8,715 bases of DNA from an uncultured Flavobacteriales bacterium (lineage in GTDB: Bacteria; Bacteroidota; Bacteroidia; Flavobacteriales_D; Crocinitomicaceae): positions 1 through 8,715 of the forward strand of contig CAIUKX010000358.1 of the NCBI GenBank assembly GCA_903899795.1, read 5' to 3'. Shown piece by piece: positions 1 through 6,496 of this stretch (the stretch's first letter is position 1; every line of letters starts with the position of its first letter). The notes below the pieces were generated by a model. The model was given only the letters and a program-made list of their open reading frames with translations, had not been told where the DNA came from and made no database searches. The position numbers were made by a program, and so were the translations under genes.

Positions 1-1
1 A

Positions 2-279
2 GTTGTGATTGGCTTTCAAAATTGTTATTTTTACGGATAGGTCACACAGCTATTTTGATTTACCTCTTTTTCTTTCGCGTTGTGATTGGCTTTCAAAATT
101 GTTATTTTTACGGATAGGTCACACAGTATTTGAATTAAGAAACAATCCCATTGCTGTTGTGATTGGCTTTCAAAATTGTTATTTTTACGGATAGGTCACA
201 CATTGACCCTGTAAAATTAGAGGAGACGCGGCGTTGTGATTGGCTTTCAAAATTGTTATTTTTACGGATAGGTCACACA
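2..279 (+). CRISPR. CRISPR array (type II-C), right-hand end; 4 repeats, 3 complete spacers
   Basis: Four identical 47-bp repeats lie at 2-48, 79-125, 156-202 and 233-279, beginning GTTGTGATTGGC and ending GGTCACACA. The three spacers between them (49-78, 126-155, 203-232) are each exactly 30 bp and unrelated to one another. A 47/30 geometry is usual for Bacteroidota type II-C arrays. The single base before the first repeat would be the end of another spacer, so the array continues to the left and its full length is unknown. Repeat nucleotides 2-25 are complementary to the anti-repeat at 6338-6360, so functional crRNA must be read on the plus strand, toward cas2. The leader is then expected outside the window. 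No repeat is degenerate, so repeat decay gives no clue to the trailer end. Repeat nucleotides 3-7 (TGTGA) and 41-45 (TCACA) form a short terminal inverted repeat. Confidence 0.98.
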
Positions 280-375
280 GTCGTGACCTAATTCCGTAGA
301 AATACTAAGGGTTTCAGCGATTCGTAGGATTAAAAAAATGAAATCAACTTCTTTTAATTCAACTAACTTACCGCA
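280..375. other. Intergenic stretch between CRISPR array and cas2
   Basis: This 96-bp stretch separates the last repeat from the cas2 stop codon. It is AT-rich and holds no degenerate repeat, ORF or convincing intrinsic terminator that I can see, although both the array (plus strand) and the cas operon (minus strand) appear to be transcribed into it. With the array orientation inferred from the tracrRNA it would be the trailer side. If the array were instead read on the minus strand it would be the leader, but that reading does not fit the tracrRNA. Confidence 0.6.
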
Positions 376-714
376 TTAAAATAATTCCAATTGTTGAGAT
401 GGACTATCTGTTTGAGTTTTGGATGTACCATGGAAAATCTCCATTCTTCCAAATTGTTTGTCAGTAATTGCAAAAATACCCACTTTCCCTTTTTCCGGTA
501 AAATTCCTTTCACACGCTTAGTGTGAACTTCGGCATTTTCCATACTTTGACAAAAACGCATATATATCGAAAATTGAAACATACTAAATCCGTCTTCTAA
601 CAATGTTTTTCTAAACTTAGAAGCTGTACTCCGTTCTTTTTTTGTTTCAGTCGGCAAATCAAACAAAACCATTACCCACATATTTCTGTACGAGTTAAAA
701 CGTGAATTTTCCAT
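376..714 (-). CDS. cas2: CRISPR-associated endonuclease Cas2 (type II-C)
   Basis: Cas2 is the small dimeric partner of Cas1 that holds the integration complex together during spacer acquisition. The 112-residue protein has the typical first strand WVMVLFDLPTETKKER, with the conserved Asp at residue 19, followed by a ferredoxin-like body with FRKTLLEDGFSMFQFSIYMR (residues 34-53) and HTKRVKGILP. Length and sequence fit Bacteroidota type II-C Cas2. The ATG at 714 gives the usual N-terminal extension; an internal Met at residue 12 just before the core strand is a less likely start. It lies 12 bp after the cas1 stop and is surely co-transcribed with it. The extreme C-terminus is QLELF, which resembles a beta sliding clamp binding motif; any function for that is inference. 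Confidence 0.96.
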   Translation of the reverse strand: MENSRFNSYRNMWVMVLFDLPTETKKERSTASKFRKTLLEDGFSMFQFSIYMRFCQSMENAEVHTKRVKGILPEKGKVGIFAITDKQFGRMEIFHGTSKTQTDSPSQQLELF

Positions 715-726
715 GATATGATTTAT

Positions 727-1617
727 TTAGTAGAAATCGGGATATATAATTTTCCGTTGCTCTCCTGCAAAACATTTATATAAACTAGCCGTTGTTGTAC
801 TCACAGCATGAAACAAAGGGCGTTTAACACCATTTATTTCTACATCTAATTGTGGAAGTTTAAGAAGTTCGATTTTTTGTATTTTAGTTAATCCCTCTTC
901 TGTTCCTAACTCTGGAAGCTGAAGAACAACCCAATCCACAAATGGTCTATACGGCTCCATAATATCATCAGCCAAACAAAAAGCATTATACTTATTACGG
1001 TGAAAAATACCAGAGGATGGTAACATCCCACTAGCTGTTAATGCTCGTGCAACAACTGATCTTAAAATAGCATAACCATAATTCAATTGAGCATTTGGAC
1101 TTTGTGGATCACGTGAACGTAAGAAGTAACCACCATAAATTTGTCCCCAATAATGTGAAGCAGCTTGTCCTTCACAATTTGTTGTATCACCGCTTAAAAC
1201 GTCATTCTTGAGATTTTTTAAACGCAAACTATTTACACCTAATTTTTCGAGCAGATTAGATTGGTTTCCAATTTTTTGTTTGATGGTTTGTTGCCATAAT
1301 TGCTTTTTTAGAGGAACGCTTGCATCCAATTGTACACGAATCCGTTCGGTTTGCTCTGTATTCGATTCAAAAGGTAAAAACATACCACTAGGCATATATT
1401 TGCTGTTACAGGTTATAACAGCTACCTTATTTTCGAGCATTTGCTCTAATAAATTAGAAGTAAGTGTTATTTGTGGATGTTCTAAAATTACAACTCCTAA
1501 ATCTTCTATAGGAATGGTTTTAATAGTTCTGTTTTCATCCTTGAGTTCTACAACTAACTGCTGATTACGTGTAGAAAGATGTGCAGGATTACTGAAGTGT
1601 AGGGTACGTTTAATCAT
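727..1617 (-). CDS. cas1: CRISPR-associated integrase Cas1 (type II-C)
   Basis: Cas1 is the metal-dependent integrase that inserts prespacers at the leader end of the array together with Cas2. The 296-residue protein is full length for subtype II. The three metal-binding residues of the family are recognisable: Glu149 in NCEGQAASHYW, His206 in GIFHRNKYNAF and Glu221 in DDIMEPYRP. An N-terminal beta domain (about residues 1-80, with the segment IPIEDLGVVILEHPQITLT) precedes the helical catalytic domain. The ATG at 1617 is the natural start (MIKRTLHFSNPAHLS), and no Shine-Dalgarno is present, as expected for Bacteroidota. It follows cas9 after 62 bp and precedes cas2 by 12 bp. No csn2 or cas4 accompanies it, which supports subtype II-C. 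Confidence 0.97.
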   Translation of the reverse strand: MIKRTLHFSNPAHLSTRNQQLVVELKDENRTIKTIPIEDLGVVILEHPQITLTSNLLEQMLENKVAVITCNSKYMPSGMFLPFESNTEQTERIRVQLDASVPLKKQLWQQTIKQKIGNQSNLLEKLGVNSLRLKNLKNDVLSGDTTNCEGQAASHYWGQIYGGYFLRSRDPQSPNAQLNYGYAILRSVVARALTASGMLPSSGIFHRNKYNAFCLADDIMEPYRPFVDWVVLQLPELGTEEGLTKIQKIELLKLPQLDVEINGVKRPLFHAVSTTTASLYKCFAGEQRKIIYPDFY

Positions 1618-1624
1618 AGTTTAA

Positions 1625-1651
1625 GTATTTATAGTTGTTAGTTATAAATAC
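1625..1651 (-). other. Inverted repeat (9-bp stem) between cas9 and cas1
   Basis: GTATTTATA at 1625-1633 is perfectly complementary to TATAAATAC at 1643-1651, with a 9-nt loop. It lies within the 62-bp cas9-cas1 gap and ends 7 bp before the cas1 start codon in the direction of transcription. No T-run follows on the minus strand, so it does not look like an intrinsic terminator. A role in mRNA stability or in tuning cas1 expression relative to cas9 is possible but is inference. The stem is all A/T apart from one G-C pair, so chance formation in AT-rich DNA is also possible. Confidence 0.5.
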
Positions 1652-1679
1652 CTTTAACGAGTTGTATTTTAAAAAGTTA

Positions 1680-4600
1680 CTATCGGATTATTTTAGTTAT
1701 TTGTCCAAGTCTATTCACACTAAGTTTCCAACAAATTGATTTAATCATCATAGGTTTTAATTTATCATCATAAATAGTATTCAATTTTACATATTCCAAC
1801 ATTCTTTCATTTTTATTATTAGATCCATTTTCATTTGAAACAATTTCTTTCGAATAATTATGTGAAACAAAATGACCTTCTCCTCCAGTACAGCTTACAA
1901 ACTTGTAAATTCTTTGTACTTGTTCTTTTGACAAATACTTAAAGTCTACTAAATTGGGATTTTCGATTTCTTCCAGATTAGGTACATAGACTAAGTCATT
2001 TGGAGAAATATAAAATAATAGTTTGTTTCCTTTAGAATCGATCTCAGGAGCAGAAACTAGACCTTGCTTTTGTCTTTCAATTACAATATTGAATGGAATA
2101 GATGTATAGCTTCGTTTATTATTTTCATCAACATATATTGCGAAAAAAAGATTGGTTCCTTCAGCCGCTTCAACCCATTTATGTTTTGTTCCGATTCTAT
2201 TTCCAACAAGAAATCTACTAGATCCATTTTCGGCAATAGGAACGTTAAAAACTGGTACTTTTCGATTTTGATTAAATCTTTCTAATCCTTCTGAAGAGAA
2301 TGCTTTTTCGAGATCATGTTCGTTAAAATTTAAATGCATTATTAAGTCTTGTTGCAATTTTAAATCAGCTATTTTTTCGATAAATTTCATAGCATCTTCA
2401 ATCGTTTTAACTCCACCTTGTCCCCGATTTGATAATTTTGAGATTGGTTGTTTTCTTCTGAATTTTTCAGTTTTAATATTAAAAGCAGAGGTCAATACAG
2501 GTTTATCATTTTGATCTTTTAAAGGATTATTTTTAAGGTATTTTTGTGTTTCGGTAATTTTATTATTTAATTGTCTTAGCCGACTCTGAACTTTTAATTT
2601 AATTGTCTCATCAATAATTAAATCCAATTTACCAACATTGTCAGCTATTTTTAATACATCAAAATAATATTCCTTTTTTCCGTAAGGCATTGGAGTATGC
2701 ATAGATTTTCGAATAGCCCAACTTTCTCCTTTTATTTGCTTTATTTTTTCTTTTTTAGGTTTACCATTTTTATCTAATCTAAGATTCCCATTTTCATCTT
2801 TATAGGATTCGTACAAATTTGTTGTTTTATTGATGACCCGTATATTTTGTTTAAAACTGATAATGGTCGTTTCTAGTTTATTTTTACTGTCAATAATAAA
2901 ATTATTCCAAGGTTGTTTAAATATCCACCGGTAATTTTTTTCAGAACCTTCGTTATATTCTTTCTTACATAAAGCCGTTCTTAAATCATTTCTTGAACGT
3001 TGTTTTTCTTCCTTGGATTTGTTCTTTTCCAAGGCATTTTGATTGTTTAGAAAATTAATATGGCTTCTCGTTGCACATGCAATGATTAAAGCATCAACAG
3101 AATGATGACGATGATCAATACGTTTCTTTTGAAATCCTTTCGATAATTCCAAAGGAATTGAAGGTAGATTTTTTTGATAACGTTTATTATAACTTGTGAA
3201 ATTTTTAGAATTTGTTAGTTCGTTTAAACGTTCAAATCTTGGTAAAATCAAATCATTCCAAACGTCATTTAAACCCCAGTCTTGTTTCAATGTCGATGTT
3301 ATTTGACCATTTGAAGCTAAGATGTTTTTTGAATTAACTCCATCGTCATTACTATTTTCTTCCCTCACAATATTAGATAAAGTGCTCATAACAAATTTAC
3401 TAATAAATCGTGTATCATTGAGCTGTCTTTCAATCATCTTTTCGGGAATCTCTTCCATTAGAAGCTTATTTCTTTTTGTCCTATTTTTTGAATAGTGATC
3501 CTTAACAAATTCTTCATATACTTCTTCTTCGAAAATTTTAACGGTTTTTCCAAAGCTAATTTCTACAATCTGACCGTGATGATCTTTGATAAACTCTTTT
3601 CCTGTTTTATTATCTTTTAATTTATTTACAGCCGATTCACAAATCACCTTATTACTAAAACTATTATCAAAATATCTACTTTGTGGTATAATATGTTCAA
3701 TTTCATATTCTAAAGTAAATAAACTGGAAAGTGGAATAATATTTCCGGTATAAGGAGAGCGATATTTTTGCTCTAGCCATAATTTATAGCGTAATAACTC
3801 TGTTTTACTTGGTTGTGGTGATTTACTGATTTTAACAATATCTTCCGGAATTTCAATGTTGGAATTTAAAACACCATCTTCATAGATTTTTAATGCTTCT
3901 TGTTGCATTGGTGAATATGGACGGACATTTTCAACACTTGTGTCGTAAAGCATTTCAGCTAATAATGCTTTGATTCTTAAATTGGTGTTTTCATTCTCAG
4001 AAATTTGAGAAGTCATTTTTTTGCGCTTATCAGCAGGATTCTTCATTTCTCTACCAAGTTCAATATGAATTTCGTTAAAAAAATTTTCTTCGCCTTTTCC
4101 ATAATGTTTCCAAATATCATTGACAACTCTTAAAGTTTCAGTAACAACTTGCTCTACAATTGGATTTCGTAATGAGTGTTGTTTAAAAGATTTAATATAT
4201 GCTTCTAGGTCACTAACTGATTTCCATTTTTTATTATCGCTACTTTCAGAATGACGATCATATACAATATTGCTGACTAACCAAATTGGTAAACCTTTAA
4301 AATCATTATTCTCTTTAAGATGGATTGCTTTTTCCCGGACTCTATTTTTTATGTTCTCATCAAATTCCCCCGTTTGAAGTCGTTCAATTCTAATCTTTGT
4401 TTGTTCATTAATATTGTTCCAACTCCAACATTTCCCCATTCGCATCAAGGGTAATAACTTTTTTACAGCTTTGGCTGAATAGGAACCATACTCATTTTTT
4501 AACGGGGGTGTTTTTCTGAAATTTTCTACAAAAGTCTCAATATCTAACGAATGTTTTACCGCAAATGAGCGAATTGCTTTATCATATTCAATTTTGTCAT

Positions 4601-6236
4601 TCACAGAGTATATAATATGCCATAGTTGAAATTCTGTTTCAGAAGTAAGAAAATCATTAGGAACACTCTTAACTTTTTCCAATCGACTTTGAATCATTGA
4701 ATAGGTTTCATTACAAGGATATTTTTTATCTTCAACAAAATTCCAACGATGTGTTTTTTCAGATAGTTTTAGATGTTTTAATAAGGCCTTTTGATCTATT
4801 TCCTTTCTTTTATTAAGAAAATCGAAAAGAGCAATATAATTTTCTTCTGCCGATAAAAAATCAGACGTTAGATTTTGATCAGTGTCTCGGTTATAAATTT
4901 TAAGATTTTGTAGCCATTGCCACAATCTAAACTCTTGGAATAGTGGATGTGATTTAGGAATACATTTTAGAGCTTTTGTTTTCTGTATTCCATCTTCTAT
5001 GTATCTAGTACTTTCAAATGGACAACCGTTAATTAAGTTTTTTTGACTTTTAAGAGGTCTTTGGTAAAATAAAATATCCTCTAAAAATAAATGGACAAAA
5101 TTTTTCTTGGAAATATTACTTCTATGGGATTCATTATGTGGGTATAATTCTTCAATACAACTCAGGTATATTTTTTCATCTTGTAGGATTGGATGAAATT
5201 CTGATTGCTTCTCTAAAATTCGTTTTAATTCTTGTTTATAGTATTTTCGTTCGATTGTCCGAATTAATTTTCCTTTTATTTTTTGATTAGGAGATTGAAG
5301 TAATGTGTCATAGATATATTCACCTACTGTTTTATTAGTATTATCTATTTCTGATTCAGTTTTCTTTTTTACAAGTGTCCAATCGGTTTCAGCAGGAGCC
5401 CGGAAACTTCTTTTTTCATTTCCTTCTTTGTCTGTTTTAACACTGCCATCATCATTTAAATCTGTTGTAACAATGAAATCCCTTGTTTTATCTTTCCAAT
5501 CGAATAATGGTGTTTTGCTTGCTCTTCGATAAATCCAGCCATTTTCTAAAATAATATTATACCAAAGATCTGGTTTTCCTTTTTCTTGCTCGTCAGCAAT
5601 TACTTCGACTACTTTTAGGGAATGAAATTCGATTAATTTATTTGGATTTTCTTCTTCCTCTTCGCCTCTTAATTGGTAGTAACCTCTTTTTTGATTGAAA
5701 TGTAAAAGTAACCAGGCTAATTCTTCTTTATCAATTTTTTGAGTTAGTGCTTTTTTGCGTAGATAGTAAATCGTCCAATCAGCAGGAACTTTTTTATCAT
5801 TATTAACTAATTTTGGTTGTTCTTTACGAAAGTCGCCTAACATTTCTTCAAACGATGTTTTAAAAATAAATTGATTGGAACCATTGTAAACTAATTTAGG
5901 CTCTGTCTCACTAATAAATTGACCTGTTTTTTTTGTAAAATCTATATTCAGGGAATAGTGTTCAGGTAAAAAGCTTAGTATATTAAGCACTCTGTGAAGC
6001 CTTTCTCTTCTTAGTAAAAATCGCTCTCGAAGTCTTCGAGCTCCTCTATAACCTGTTCTTTCGGCAGTTTGAGAAATAGATTGCCCAGCATCAAATTTCC
6101 CCATTATATCTTGACTCATAGGAATTATTCGAGAGCCTAAACCCAAAATTTCGCCTTCTTTGTTTTCAAAATTTTGTTTTATTAATGCCCATCCAATAGA
6201 GTTAGTCCCCAAATCCAATCCTAAAACAATCTTCAT
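1680..6236 (-). CDS. cas9: CRISPR-associated endonuclease Cas9 (type II-C, long Bacteroidota form)
   Basis: Cas9 is the RNA-guided effector nuclease that cuts DNA matched by the crRNA. Counting from the ATG at 6236 it is 1518 residues. Motifs in order: RuvC-I GLDLGTNSIGWAL with Asp8; an arginine-rich bridge helix at about residues 60-85 (GYRGARRLRERFLLRRERLH); a large alpha-helical recognition lobe to about 715; RuvC-II IHIELGRE with Glu726; HNH YEIEHIIPQ with His848 and the distal Asn871; RuvC-III DHRHHSVDALIIA with His1045 and Asp1048; then about 470 residues expected to hold the PAM-interacting region. All nuclease residues are present, so it should be catalytically active. An upstream in-frame TTG at 6263 would add nine residues, but it lies inside the predicted -7 promoter element and is rejected as a start. 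It is the first gene of the cas9-cas1-cas2 operon. Confidence 0.98.
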   Translation of the reverse strand: MKIVLGLDLGTNSIGWALIKQNFENKEGEILGLGSRIIPMSQDIMGKFDAGQSISQTAERTGYRGARRLRERFLLRRERLHRVLNILSFLPEHYSLNIDFTKKTGQFISETEPKLVYNGSNQFIFKTSFEEMLGDFRKEQPKLVNNDKKVPADWTIYYLRKKALTQKIDKEELAWLLLHFNQKRGYYQLRGEEEEENPNKLIEFHSLKVVEVIADEQEKGKPDLWYNIILENGWIYRRASKTPLFDWKDKTRDFIVTTDLNDDGSVKTDKEGNEKRSFRAPAETDWTLVKKKTESEIDNTNKTVGEYIYDTLLQSPNQKIKGKLIRTIERKYYKQELKRILEKQSEFHPILQDEKIYLSCIEELYPHNESHRSNISKKNFVHLFLEDILFYQRPLKSQKNLINGCPFESTRYIEDGIQKTKALKCIPKSHPLFQEFRLWQWLQNLKIYNRDTDQNLTSDFLSAEENYIALFDFLNKRKEIDQKALLKHLKLSEKTHRWNFVEDKKYPCNETYSMIQSRLEKVKSVPNDFLTSETEFQLWHIIYSVNDKIEYDKAIRSFAVKHSLDIETFVENFRKTPPLKNEYGSYSAKAVKKLLPLMRMGKCWSWNNINEQTKIRIERLQTGEFDENIKNRVREKAIHLKENNDFKGLPIWLVSNIVYDRHSESSDNKKWKSVSDLEAYIKSFKQHSLRNPIVEQVVTETLRVVNDIWKHYGKGEENFFNEIHIELGREMKNPADKRKKMTSQISENENTNLRIKALLAEMLYDTSVENVRPYSPMQQEALKIYEDGVLNSNIEIPEDIVKISKSPQPSKTELLRYKLWLEQKYRSPYTGNIIPLSSLFTLEYEIEHIIPQSRYFDNSFSNKVICESAVNKLKDNKTGKEFIKDHHGQIVEISFGKTVKIFEEEVYEEFVKDHYSKNRTKRNKLLMEEIPEKMIERQLNDTRFISKFVMSTLSNIVREENSNDDGVNSKNILASNGQITSTLKQDWGLNDVWNDLILPRFERLNELTNSKNFTSYNKRYQKNLPSIPLELSKGFQKKRIDHRHHSVDALIIACATRSHINFLNNQNALEKNKSKEEKQRSRNDLRTALCKKEYNEGSEKNYRWIFKQPWNNFIIDSKNKLETTIISFKQNIRVINKTTNLYESYKDENGNLRLDKNGKPKKEKIKQIKGESWAIRKSMHTPMPYGKKEYYFDVLKIADNVGKLDLIIDETIKLKVQSRLRQLNNKITETQKYLKNNPLKDQNDKPVLTSAFNIKTEKFRRKQPISKLSNRGQGGVKTIEDAMKFIEKIADLKLQQDLIMHLNFNEHDLEKAFSSEGLERFNQNRKVPVFNVPIAENGSSRFLVGNRIGTKHKWVEAAEGTNLFFAIYVDENNKRSYTSIPFNIVIERQKQGLVSAPEIDSKGNKLLFYISPNDLVYVPNLEEIENPNLVDFKYLSKEQVQRIYKFVSCTGGEGHFVSHNYSKEIVSNENGSNNKNERMLEYVKLNTIYDDKLKPMMIKSICWKLSVNRLGQITKIIR

Positions 6237-6256
6237 AGTAAGTTGATTTTTATATG

Positions 6257-6268
6257 TTTCCAAAACTA
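6257..6268 (-). promoter_or_regulatory. Predicted cas operon promoter (-7 element)
   Basis: Read on the minus strand, TAGTTTTG at 6268-6261 matches the Bacteroidota -7 consensus TAnnTTTG exactly. Transcription would start near 6257, giving a leader of about 20 nt before the cas9 ATG at 6236. A clear -33 TTTG is not visible at the expected distance, so strength is uncertain. The last three bases of this element are the TTG at 6263-6261 that could be mistaken for a cas9 start. Confidence 0.5.
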
Positions 6269-6325
6269 GTGAAAAATAATCTCACAGCACTAAAAAAATA
6301 ATTAGGAATTATAAAAAAACAACCG

Positions 6326-6333
6326 TACGTTTG
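6326..6333 (+). promoter_or_regulatory. Predicted tracrRNA promoter (-7 element)
   Basis: TACGTTTG matches TAnnTTTG exactly and lies just upstream of the anti-repeat. It predicts a start near 6337, which coincides with the 5' end of the segment able to pair with the repeat (6338). No -33 TTTG is visible; the upstream sequence is A-rich. Together with the cas9 promoter it makes a short divergent promoter region of less than 100 bp. Confidence 0.6.
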
Positions 6334-6336
6334 TTT

Positions 6337-6419
6337 CAACAATTTTGAAGCCAATCACAATAAGGATTATTCCGTTGTGAAAACATTAGGTTCCCTCGTC
6401 CTTCAACGGGGGATTTTTT
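6337..6419 (+). ncRNA. tracrRNA (type II-C)
   Basis: The tracrRNA pairs with the crRNA repeat and is bound by Cas9. The anti-repeat at 6338-6360 (containing CAATTTTGAAGCCAATCACAA) is complementary to repeat nucleotides 2-25, 23 bp with a single bulged U in the repeat TTT run. Downstream, GGA-TTAT-TCC (6364-6373) forms the nexus-like hairpin, followed by GTTGTGAAAAC and an intrinsic terminator at 6392-6419. Predicted size is about 83 nt. The gene is divergent from cas9 and therefore not on the cas operon transcript. The 5' end is inferred from the -7 element at 6326-6333 and the 3' end from the terminator. The internal GTTGTGA at 6374-6380 repeats the first seven bases of the CRISPR repeat and can pair with the anti-repeat end TCACAA (6355-6360). 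Confidence 0.92.
6392..6419 (+). terminator. Intrinsic terminator of tracrRNA
   Basis: TCCCTCGT (6392-6399) pairs over eight consecutive positions (one U-G wobble) with ACGGGGGA (6406-6413), around the six-base loop CCTTCA, and six T residues follow (6414-6419). It is GC-rich in otherwise AT-rich DNA. In type II tracrRNAs the terminator stem normally also serves as the last Cas9-bound hairpin. On the minus strand it lacks a T-run directly after the stem, so it would not be a good terminator for the cluster arriving from the right. Confidence 0.88.
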
Positions 6420-6496
6420 ATTTGTAGCTATTCTTTATTTTCTAAAGTGAAATAATAAGTAAATTAATTCACCATATTACTAGTCTTGGAGTGCTC

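Noticed and set aside
9..194. Plus-strand open frame of 61 codons
   Set aside because: It lies wholly within the CRISPR repeats and spacers; the same repeat-derived words recur, so it is not a gene.
280..375. Leader sequence for the array next to cas2
   Set aside because: Repeat to tracrRNA complementarity requires plus-strand crRNA, which puts the leader on the other side.
1208..1564. Plus-strand open frame of 118 codons
   Set aside because: Antisense to cas1, which has all catalytic residues; Cys/Phe/Ser-rich composition is typical of an antisense shadow.
2064..2285. Plus-strand open frame of 73 codons
   Set aside because: Antisense to the cas9 C-terminal region, with no promoter or recognisable product.
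6237..6263. Upstream TTG start for cas9 adding nine residues
   Set aside because: The TTG is the end of the predicted -7 element TAGTTTTG, so it would not be in the mRNA; the ATG at 6236 gives the normal Cas9 N-terminus.
376..6419. A type II-A or II-B system or an unknown fourth cas gene
   Set aside because: No csn2, cas4 or other ORF lies in or beside the operon; gene content is the standard II-C trio plus tracrRNA.
6459..6472. Imperfect palindrome GTAAATTAATTCAC downstream of the 87-residue ORF
   Set aside because: Short, all-A/T core with mismatches and no T-run; expected by chance in this AT-rich DNA and not a convincing terminator.
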